Positions 58,144 through 64,000 of a stretch of DNA of 64,000 nucleotides are shown in pieces (position 1 is the first letter of the stretch; the number at the start of each line of letters is the position of its first letter). The notes beneath the pieces were generated by a model. That model had not been told where the DNA came from. It did not search any database and saw only the letters and a program-made list of their open reading frames with translations. The translations under genes and the position numbers were made by a program. This DNA comes from JALORV01 sp963702595 (GTDB lineage: Bacteria; Pseudomonadota; Gammaproteobacteria; Burkholderiales; Burkholderiaceae_F): assembly GCA_963702595.1 (NCBI GenBank), contig CAVPDC010000016.1:186001-250000 (forward strand). The letters are read 5' to 3'.

Positions 58144-58725
58144 CTATCCTTTCACGCCACCGGACTGCACCAGAAAGTTACGCAGCATCGCGTGGCCGTG
58201 TTCGGTCGCGATGGACTCCGGATGAAACTGGACGCCCTCGACGGGCAGCGACTTGTGGCGCAGGCCCATGACTTCGCCATCGACGGTCCAAGCGGTGACT
58301 TCGAGGCAGTCCGGCAACGAGGCACGCTCTACGGCGAGCGAGTGATAGCGCGTGGCTTCGAACGGGGTGGGCAGTCCGGTGAAGACACCGACTCCGGTAT
58401 GCGCGATCGGCGAGGTCTTGCCGTGCATCAGCGTCCGCGCCCGCACGACCTTGCCACCGTAAGCCTGGCCCATCGCCTGGTGCCCGAGGCACACGCCGAG
58501 AATGGGAACGCGGCCCGCGAAGTGCTCGAACACACCGAGCGACACGCCAGCCTCGTTGGGAGTGCAGGGCCCCGGCGAAATGCAAATGCGGTCCGGCGCG
58601 AGCTTTTCGATCTGTGCGAGCGTGATCTCGTCGTTGCGAAATACGCGTACAGCCTCGCCGAGTTCACCGAAGTACTGAACGAGGTTGTAGGTGAAGCTGT
58701 CGTAGTTGTCGATCATCAGCAGCAT
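58144..58725 (-). CDS. trpG: anthranilate synthase glutamine amidotransferase subunit
   Basis: Class I glutaminase, 193 residues, supplies ammonia to TrpE; family members also serve para-aminobenzoate synthase. Cys79 nucleophile in GVCLGHQAMGQAYGG, and His/Glu of the triad in VEGVQFHPESIATEHG. N-terminus MLLMIDNYDSFTYNLVQYF is standard. Nine bases after trpE. Confidence 0.96.
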   Translation of the reverse strand: MLLMIDNYDSFTYNLVQYFGELGEAVRVFRNDEITLAQIEKLAPDRICISPGPCTPNEAGVSLGVFEHFAGRVPILGVCLGHQAMGQAYGGKVVRARTLMHGKTSPIAHTGVGVFTGLPTPFEATRYHSLAVERASLPDCLEVTAWTVDGEVMGLRHKSLPVEGVQFHPESIATEHGHAMLRNFLVQSGGVKG

Positions 58726-58734
58726 GGTCGTCCC

Positions 58735-60222
58735 CTACTCGGCGTCGAAGCCATCTTCGACCTGCTCGGCCGCGCGCAGGACGGCTCGCGCCTTCACCTC
58801 GGTCTCCTTCCACTCGTTCTCGGGGACCGAGTCGGCGACGATGCCGGCGGCCGCCTGCGCGTAGAGCACATTGCCCTTGATCACACCGGTGCGGATCGTG
58901 ATCGCGAGGTCCATGTCGCCGGCGAACGACAGGTAGCCGACGGCGCCGCCGTAGATGCCGCGCTTGACCGGCTCGAGTTCGTCGATGATTTCCATCGCCC
59001 GCACCTTCGGCGCGCCGGACAGCGTGCCGGCAGGAAACGTGGCGCGCAGCACGTCAAGGTTAGTCATGCCTGGCTTCAGCACGCCCTCGACATGGCTGAC
59101 AAGGTGCTGCACGTGCGAGTACTTCTCGATGACGTACTGCTCGGTCACCCTGACCGTGCCGATCTCGGCGATGCGCCCGATGTCATTGCGGGCGAGGTCG
59201 ATCAGCATCAGGTGCTCGGCCCGCTCCTTCGGATCGGCGGCCAGTTCGGCTGCGAGGATCGCATCGTGCTCGGGGGTATTGCCGCGCGGCCGGGTGCCGG
59301 CAATCGGCCGGATCGCGACCATCCGCTTGCCCTCACGGTCCTCGCTGCGGACCAGGATCTCGGGCGAAGCGCCCACCACATGGAAGTCGCCGAAGTTGTA
59401 GAAGTACATGTACGGCGACGGGTTCAACGTCCGCAGCGCGCGATAGAGCGACAACGGCGAGTCGGCGTAAGGCTTGTGAATGCGCTGCCCGATCTGGACC
59501 TGCATGACGTCACCGGCCGCGATGTATTCCTTGGCGCGCGCAACTGCCCTGAGGTAGTCCTCCTTGGCAAACTCGCGGTATTCCTCCCGGCGCACGCTGG
59601 CGCGCGCGTGGGGCGGTTCGATCGGTCGCGCCAAACGTGCCTTCAGTTCGCGCAGGCGCTGCCGCGTCCTGGCATACGCCTCCGGTTGGCGAGGGTCGGC
59701 ATAGACGATCAGATAGATGCGCCCCGCGAGGTTGTCGATGACGGCCACCTCATCGGCCAGCAGCAGCAGGATGTCCGGCACGCCGAGATCGTCGTGCTTG
59801 GTCCGCGCGAGCTTCTTCTCGATGACACGCACCGTGTCGTAGCCGAAGTAGCCGGCCAGCCCGCCCGCGAAACGCGGCAGGCCCGGTCGCAGCGCGACCT
59901 TGAACTGGTCAAAGAAACGGCCGATGGCGGCGAGCGGATCGCCGTCGATCGTCTCCGCCACGCGCCCGCCTTCGAGCAGTTCCGTGGTGCAGCCGTCGTC
60001 GCGGATAAAGGAACGCAGCGCCCGTCGTGCGGCGAGGCCGATGAACGAGTACCGGCCGAAGCGTTCACCGCCGACGACCGATTCGAGCAGGAAGGTGTTG
60101 GGCTCGTTGGCCAGCTTCAGATAGAGCGAGAGCGGCGTTTCGAGATCGGCAAAGCTTTCCGCGATTACCGGGATGCGGTTGTAGCCCTGTGCCGCCAGAG
60201 CCTTGAATTCAAGTTCGGTCAC
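58735..60222 (-). CDS. trpE: anthranilate synthase component I
   Basis: Converts chorismate to anthranilate; 495 residues. Tryptophan feedback site LLESVVGGERFGRYSFIG and chorismate-binding core with QIGQRIHKPY, ASPEILVRSE, RPIAGTRPRG, LIDLARNDIGRI and TFPAGTLSGAPKVRAMEIIDELE. GTG start at 60222 with AGGTGA a few bases upstream. A leader peptide with five Trp codons ends 84 bases before it, so transcription is probably attenuated by tryptophan. Confidence 0.97.
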   Translation of the reverse strand: MTELEFKALAAQGYNRIPVIAESFADLETPLSLYLKLANEPNTFLLESVVGGERFGRYSFIGLAARRALRSFIRDDGCTTELLEGGRVAETIDGDPLAAIGRFFDQFKVALRPGLPRFAGGLAGYFGYDTVRVIEKKLARTKHDDLGVPDILLLLADEVAVIDNLAGRIYLIVYADPRQPEAYARTRQRLRELKARLARPIEPPHARASVRREEYREFAKEDYLRAVARAKEYIAAGDVMQVQIGQRIHKPYADSPLSLYRALRTLNPSPYMYFYNFGDFHVVGASPEILVRSEDREGKRMVAIRPIAGTRPRGNTPEHDAILAAELAADPKERAEHLMLIDLARNDIGRIAEIGTVRVTEQYVIEKYSHVQHLVSHVEGVLKPGMTNLDVLRATFPAGTLSGAPKVRAMEIIDELEPVKRGIYGGAVGYLSFAGDMDLAITIRTGVIKGNVLYAQAAAGIVADSVPENEWKETEVKARAVLRAAEQVEDGFDAE

Positions 60223-60277
60223 ACGTCACCTGCGAGTCACGCGCAGCGGGCGCTGCGCCAAGAAACACCAACGGGAG

Positions 60278-60296
60278 GCCGCGCACGGGGCGCGGC
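60278..60296 (-). terminator. hairpin in the trpE leader, possible attenuator
   Basis: Minus-strand GCCGCGC-CCCGT-GCGCGGC stem of 7 bp starting 10 bases after the leader-peptide stop, followed by CTCCCGTTGGTGTTTCTT. The U-tract is poor. A second 7-bp hairpin, GCGCAGC-GCCC-GCTGCGC (60241-60258), lies between it and the trpE ribosome site. Which arms form the competing antiterminator I could not settle. Confidence 0.45.
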
Positions 60297-60306
60297 AGTC
60301 AGTCAG

Positions 60307-60408
60307 TTAGCGGCGCCAGGACCAGACCCCCTGGGCGTGCCAGAACCGGCACCAGGCCTTGCGCCATGCCCCGAGGGAAACGGATTCGCGAGAGTCGCGG
60401 TGATTCAT
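60307..60408 (-). CDS. trpL: trp operon leader peptide, 33 aa with five Trp
   Basis: ATG 60408 to TAA 60307. The peptide starts MNHRDSRESVSLGAW and has Trp at residues 15, 19, 23, 29 and 31, five in 17 residues, a composition that chance hardly gives in this genome. It lies between gph and trpE on the same strand, with hairpins downstream. This is the classic layout for ribosome-mediated attenuation: stalling at Trp codons when charged tRNA-Trp is low lets trpE be transcribed. Confidence 0.88.
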   Translation of the reverse strand: MNHRDSRESVSLGAWRKAWCRFWHAQGVWSWRR

Positions 60409-60421
60409 CGAATGTCGTGGA

Positions 60422-61108
60422 TCAGGTGGCCGGCGCGGCGATCAGTTGCACGGCGTCCGACAGCGTTTCAACTATAGCATCGGCCGGCAGCGAACTGACC
60501 GCCACACCCTCGTTGTAGCCGCCTTCGACGAGGATCGCCCGGCATCCGGCCGCGCGGGCCGAGAGCAGGTCGTTCTCGGAGTCTCCGATCATCACCGCTT
60601 CCGAGGGTGAGACCTCGAGGCGCTCGCAGGCGGCCAGCACCGGCGCCGCATGCGGTTTCTTCTGGACCGTGTCATCGCCGCTGATGATGACCTCGAAGTA
60701 CTCGACGAGGCCCACGCGCTCGAGCAGGTCGAGCGTGAACTCACGCGGCTTGTTGGTGACGCATGCCAGCCGCAATCCACGCGCCTGCAGGTCAGCGAGC
60801 GCGCTCGGCACCCCGGGAAACACCAGCGCCGCATGTCCATTGAAGTGCCGATAGTGGCGGTAAAAGGATCCCTTCGCGCGTTCGAACTGATCCGGCGCGG
60901 CGCGTCCGTCGAGGGAACCCGTCAGCACGCGATGCACGAGCACGTCGGCGCCCTTGCCGATGTAAGAGGCGACGGTCGTGGTCGGCAAGGCCGACTGACC
61001 GAGTTCAGCGCACATGGCGTTGACGGCCGCAGCGAGGTCGGGAACCGTGTCGAGCAGCGTGCCGTCGAGATCGATCAACACGGCGCGCGCCCGCCACGGC
61101 TTTGTCAT
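60422..61108 (-). CDS. gph: phosphoglycolate phosphatase
   Basis: HAD-superfamily phosphatase removing 2-phosphoglycolate; 228 residues. Motif I LIDLDGTLLDTVPDLAAAVN, motif II CVTNKP, motif III/IV KKPHAAPVL and MIGDSENDLLSARAAGC. ATG 61108 overlaps the rpe stop by four bases (ATGA), a translational coupling common for rpe-gph. The gene ends only 13 bases before the trpL start, so the trp promoter must lie inside gph or the operons run together. Confidence 0.95.
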   Translation of the reverse strand: MTKPWRARAVLIDLDGTLLDTVPDLAAAVNAMCAELGQSALPTTTVASYIGKGADVLVHRVLTGSLDGRAAPDQFERAKGSFYRHYRHFNGHAALVFPGVPSALADLQARGLRLACVTNKPREFTLDLLERVGLVEYFEVIISGDDTVQKKPHAAPVLAACERLEVSPSEAVMIGDSENDLLSARAAGCRAILVEGGYNEGVAVSSLPADAIVETLSDAVQLIAAPAT

Positions 61109-61809
61109 GGCGCGCTTTCCGCCCCGGCGAGTTCCTGCCTCAGCCGCGTCATGATGCCGTGATAACCACCATCGGCATCGCGGGCGCCGAACACCGCACT
61201 GCCGGCAACGAACGTATCGGCGCCGGCTTCCGCGATTGCGCGGATGTTGTCGGTCTTTACGCCACCATCGACCTCGACCAGGATCGCACGACCGGTCTCG
61301 CGGCGGTGGGCTTCCACTCTCTCGCGCACGGCGCGCAGCTTGGCCAGCGTCTCGGGGATGAACTTCTGGCCGCCGAAGCCGGGATTGACGGACATCAGCA
61401 GTACGACATCGAGCTTGTCCATCACGTGGTCCATCCACGACAGCGGCGTGGCCGGATTGAACACGAGGCCCGCCTGGCAGCCCGAGTCGCGGATCAGCGC
61501 GAGCGTGCGGTCGACGTGCTCGGACGCCTCGGGGTGGAACGTAATGATGTTGGCCCCGGCCTTGGCGAAGTCCGGAATGATGCGGTCCACCGGCTTGACC
61601 ATCAGGTGCACGTCGATCGGCGCCTGGATGTGCGGCCGGATCGCCTCGCAGACCAGCGGGCCGATGGTCAGGTTCGGGACGTAGTGGTTGTCCATGACAT
61701 CAAAGTGGATCCAGTCGGCGCCGGCGGCCACGACGGCCCGGACTTCCTCACCCAGCCGCGCGAAGTCGGCTGAGAGAATGCTCGGAGCAATGCGAAAGGA
61801 AGCGGCCAT
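61105..61809 (-). CDS. rpe: ribulose-phosphate 3-epimerase
   Basis: Interconverts ribulose-5-phosphate and xylulose-5-phosphate in the pentose phosphate/Calvin pathways; TIM barrel of 234 residues. Motifs: IAPSILSADFARLGEE, WIHFDVMDNHYVPNLTIGP, VHLMVKPVD, VLLMSVNPGFGGQKFI and VEVDGGVKTDN. Start MAASFRIAPSIL. Divergent from apaG. Confidence 0.97.
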   Translation of the reverse strand: MAASFRIAPSILSADFARLGEEVRAVVAAGADWIHFDVMDNHYVPNLTIGPLVCEAIRPHIQAPIDVHLMVKPVDRIIPDFAKAGANIITFHPEASEHVDRTLALIRDSGCQAGLVFNPATPLSWMDHVMDKLDVVLLMSVNPGFGGQKFIPETLAKLRAVRERVEAHRRETGRAILVEVDGGVKTDNIRAIAEAGADTFVAGSAVFGARDADGGYHGIMTRLRQELAGAESAP

Positions 61810-61921
61810 CGGGAAGGTCCTGTCGTCGACGCCCGGAAACTAACCGGGGCGCAGCTATTCTAAGGGCCGTAGATCGTCTGCTCCTGCGAACTCATGACCA
61901 GCGCATTGGCGCCGGGGGACC

Positions 61922-62296
61922 ATGGCCAAGTACGAGTTTTCCGTCAACGTGCGCCCGCAGTACCTCGTCGAGCATTCCAATCCCGACGAGCAGCAGTACG
62001 TGTTCGCGTACACGGTGACGATCCGCAATACCGGTGAACGCACTGCGAAGCTGATCTCGCGCCACTGGATCATCACCGACGGCAACAATGCGGTCGAGGA
62101 GGTGCGCGGCGAAGGTGTCGTCGGTGAGCAGCCGGTGCTGCAGCCGGGCGAAGCGTTCGAATACACAAGTGGCTGTCCGTTGCCGACCCCTGTCGGGTCG
62201 ATGCGTGGAAGCTATCAGTGCGTTGCCGATGACGGTACGGCCTTTGAGGCCCCGATTCCCGAGTTCGTGTTGTCGACGCCGCGCACACTGCACTGA
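61922..62296 (+). CDS. apaG: ApaG protein
   Basis: 124-residue fibronectin-III-like beta-sandwich, ApaG family (Co2+/Mg2+ efflux protein by annotation; role unclear). Hallmarks: YVFAYTVTIRNTGERTAKLISRHWIITDGNN, EVRGEGVVGEQPVLQPGEAFEYTSGCPLPTPVGSMRGSY. GGGGGAC site just before ATG 61922. Followed by mltA on the same strand. Confidence 0.96.
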   Translation: MAKYEFSVNVRPQYLVEHSNPDEQQYVFAYTVTIRNTGERTAKLISRHWIITDGNNAVEEVRGEGVVGEQPVLQPGEAFEYTSGCPLPTPVGSMRGSYQCVADDGTAFEAPIPEFVLSTPRTLH

Positions 62297-62381
62297 GGTC
62301 CGGCGGCCGCTCCTCAGGCCCGCCGCGCCGGGCAAGTGGCTGGAGCATGCGGCGACGCCTTCCTTCCGAGGAGCGAGGCGG

Positions 62382-62489
62382 CTACCGGTCCCGCGGCCGC
62401 TTGCGACCGGGCTTGTGGAACATCGTCCACCAGACGATGAACACGAGCGCCCCGAGCGCGAGCGCCGCTTCAAGCAGAATGAGCCACAT
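62382..62489 (-). CDS. small membrane protein antisense to the apaG-mltA junction, 35 aa
   Basis: Minus-strand gene starting MWLILLEAALALGALVF, a single membrane segment (about 2-22) followed by a strongly basic tail (KPGRKRPRDR). A GGAAGGGA ribosome site precedes the ATG at 62489. Its start codon overlaps the mltA start on the other strand (shared CATG at 62487-62490). I recall no named family. The signs are those of a real short gene: ribosome site, membrane segment, positive tail. Confidence 0.55.
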   Translation of the reverse strand: MWLILLEAALALGALVFIVWWTMFHKPGRKRPRDR

Positions 62490-63745
62490 GACGTCCCTTC
62501 CTGTCGCTGCACATTGTAGGGGCCGCCTCGGTGCGGCCCTGCTGGTGTCCCTGGTGCTCGCCGGCTGCGCCGCGCGTCCGCCAGCGCCACCGTCACCTCG
62601 ACCACCGGCACCCCCCGCTCCCGCGCCTGCACCCGCTCCGACAGCGGTCGAAGCGCGCGCCGTCTACGAACCGGTCGCCTTCGAGCGCCTGCCCGCGACG
62701 CGCGCGGAGGACTGGGTTGCTGCCTGGCCGGCGTTCCTGCAGACCTGCCGTGCGCTCGGTCAACGCGACGTGTGGCGCGACGCATGCGCGCAGGCCGTGA
62801 CAGTCGATGGTCGCAATGGCGCGAGCGTGCAGAAGTTCTTCGCCGCTCGCTTCGACGCCTATCGCGTGCGCGCACGGCGCGTCGAGGGTGAGCGCGAAGT
62901 CGAAACGCGCGATGTCGGGCTGATGACGGGCTACTACGAACCGCTGCTGCGCGGCAGCCGCAGCCGCAGCGAGAAGTACGGCACGCCGATCTACCGCGTG
63001 CCCGCCGACCTGCTCAGCAGTCGACCTCGGTAGCGTGTATCCGGAACTCTCGACGCTGCGTTTGCGCGGCAAGCTGCAGGGACGGCGCATCGTTCCCTAC
63101 CCTTCGCGCGCCGACATCACGAACGGCGAGCCGCTCGCCGGCAACGAACTGGTCTGGGTGGATGATCCCGTCGACGCCTTCTTCCTGCAGGTGCAAGGCT
63201 CCGGTCGCGTGCAGTTCGCCGACGGCAGCATGATCCGGCTGGCCTATGGCGACCAAAATGGCCACCCGTATCGCTCAATTGGACGCTGGCTGGTCGACCA
63301 GGGCGAGTTGACGCTGGACCAAGCCTCGATGGAAAGCATCAAGGCATGGGTGGCGCTCAACCCGTCACGCGCCAAGGAACTGCTGGACCAGAACCCGAGC
63401 TTCGTGTTCTTCCGCGAACTGCCGCTCGGCGATCCGAACACCGGCCCCGTCGGAGCGCTCGGCGTTCCGCTGACACCCGGGTACTCGGTTGCCGCCGATG
63501 CGCGCCACATCCCGCTCGGCGCGCCGGTCGTGATTGCCACCACCGATCCCGCCACGGGCTCTGCGATGACGCGGCCGATGCTCACGCAGGACACCGGGGG
63601 AGCGATCCGGGGACCGCTGCGCTTCGACTTCTTCTGGGGGTTTGGCAACGCGGCCGGCAGCATTGCCGGCCGCCAGAAGCACGACGTCAGCGCGTGGCTG
63701 CTCGTGCCCCGCGGCAATACGCCCGAGTCTCTGCAGCGGCGCTGA
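62488..63745 (+). pseudogene. mltA: membrane-bound lytic transglycosylase A, broken by one frameshift
   Basis: Outer-membrane lipoprotein that cleaves peptidoglycan; about 418 residues when joined. The first frame has the lipoprotein signal (LLVSLVLAGC, lipid Cys near 29), a Pro-rich linker and DVGLMTGYYEPLLRGSRSRS, and then stops early at 63031. The second frame continues LGSVYPELSTLRLRGKLQGRRIVPYPSRADI, VDDPVDAFFLQVQGSGRVQF and the C-terminal 3D domain with DTGGAIRGPLRFDFFWG, which holds the catalytic Asp. Removing one base around 63016-63020 gives LLSVDLGSVYPEL. ATG 62488 is preferred; another ATG at 62479 is possible. Confidence 0.88.
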
Positions 63746-63756
63746 GGCCGCCGGCT

Positions 63757-64000
63757 TTACTTCTTCGCGGTGCCGAGGCGCTGCTCGATGGCTTCCATGG
63801 GCATCGCGCCGCCGCTGCGGCTGCCGTCCGTGAAGATGATGGTTGGCGTTCCGTTGATGCCGTATTCGCGCCCGAGCGCAAGGTTCTGCTCGAGCGGCGT
63901 CTTGCAGTCAGCCGCCGCCGCCGCAGGCGCCTTGCCCTGGACCATGTAGTCGTCCCATGCGGCAACCCGATCCTTTGAGCACCAGATCGCCTTCGACTTC
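63757..64000 (-). CDS. dsbC: DsbC-type thiol:disulfide interchange protein (5' part beyond the window)
   Basis: The last 81 residues are visible: KSKAIWCSKDRVAAWDDYM, then DCKTPLEQNLALGREYGINGTPTIIF with the cis-Pro of the thioredoxin fold, ending EQRLGTAKK. This matches the C-terminal part of DsbC/DsbG disulfide isomerases of the periplasm; the N-terminal dimer domain, signal and CxxC site are outside. Convergent with mltA (11 bases apart). Confidence 0.9.
   Translation of the reverse strand, partial: KSKAIWCSKDRVAAWDDYMVQGKAPAAAAADCKTPLEQNLALGREYGINGTPTIIFTDGSRSGGAMPMEAIEQRLGTAKK

Noticed and set aside
58192..60477. 761-codon plus-strand open frame opposite trpG and trpE
   Set aside because: Antisense shadow across three well-supported minus-strand features, including the leader peptide.

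Overview
The window is GC-rich chromosomal DNA from a betaproteobacterium, most likely of the order Burkholderiales. The evidence is the 16S rRNA gene (short V3 stem, betaproteobacterial signature stretches), the rrn order 16S-tRNA-Ile(GAT)-tRNA-Ala(TGC)-23S-5S, and the gene order ung / trpC-trpD-trpG-trpE / gph-rpe / apaG-mltA. I cannot name the genus. I see no insertion sequence, prophage, integron or CRISPR array; this is core and housekeeping DNA with accessory metabolic genes between.

Layout: 1-2.5 kb, an FtsX-type ABC exporter (permease cut by the left edge) with its LolD-like ATPase. 2.5-8.8 kb, a 1903-residue UvrA made of two UvrA copies in tandem, preceded by a near-perfect LexA box that may also face a tiny divergent ORF. 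8.8-17.3 kb, a run of small and hypothetical genes: Sel1-repeat protein, DUF2807 protein, DUF2891 protein, an FAD-dependent retinol-saturase-like oxidoreductase, polyphosphate kinase 2, an orphan ORF and two very small exported or membrane proteins that converge on a terminator. 17.3-26.4 kb, a peptide ABC importer cluster (two solute-binding proteins, two permeases, two ATPases) that also contains an M20 amidohydrolase and a small lipoprotein. 26.4-32.9 kb, a DUF3047 lipoprotein, a membrane-anchored hypothetical, an NAD(P)-binding protein, an S45 penicillin acylase and a NikR/NiCoT nickel module. 32.9-38.5 kb, a complete rRNA operon on the minus strand with promoter, boxA sites and terminator. 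38.8-43.8 kb, enoyl-CoA hydratase, a PAS-GAF-GGDEF-EAL protein and protoporphyrinogen oxidase. 43.9-55.1 kb, plus-strand metabolic genes including an acrylyl-CoA-reductase-like enzyme, an IorA/IorB molybdenum hydroxylase, an exported methyltransferase, an APC permease, a MocA-like cytidylyltransferase, a phasin-like protein, DUF599, an M61 peptidase and DoxX. 55.1-61.8 kb, ung and the trp genes followed upstream by gph and rpe; an unannotated-type leader peptide with five Trp codons precedes trpE. 61.9-64 kb, apaG, a 35-residue antisense membrane ORF, mltA and the 3' part of dsbC.

Two themes run through the window. First, six genes (DUF2891, FAD oxidoreductase, NAD-binding protein, penicillin acylase, nikR, mltA) each carry exactly one surplus base that breaks the frame, usually in a short G or C run. 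The consistent sign and context point to base-calling or assembly insertions more than to real gene decay, and in nikR the insertion probably creates an artificial NikR-transporter fusion. Second, several short genes that a minimum-length filter would drop look real: trpL (33 aa), the pair at 16.4-17.0 kb, and the 35-aa ORF overlapping the mltA start.
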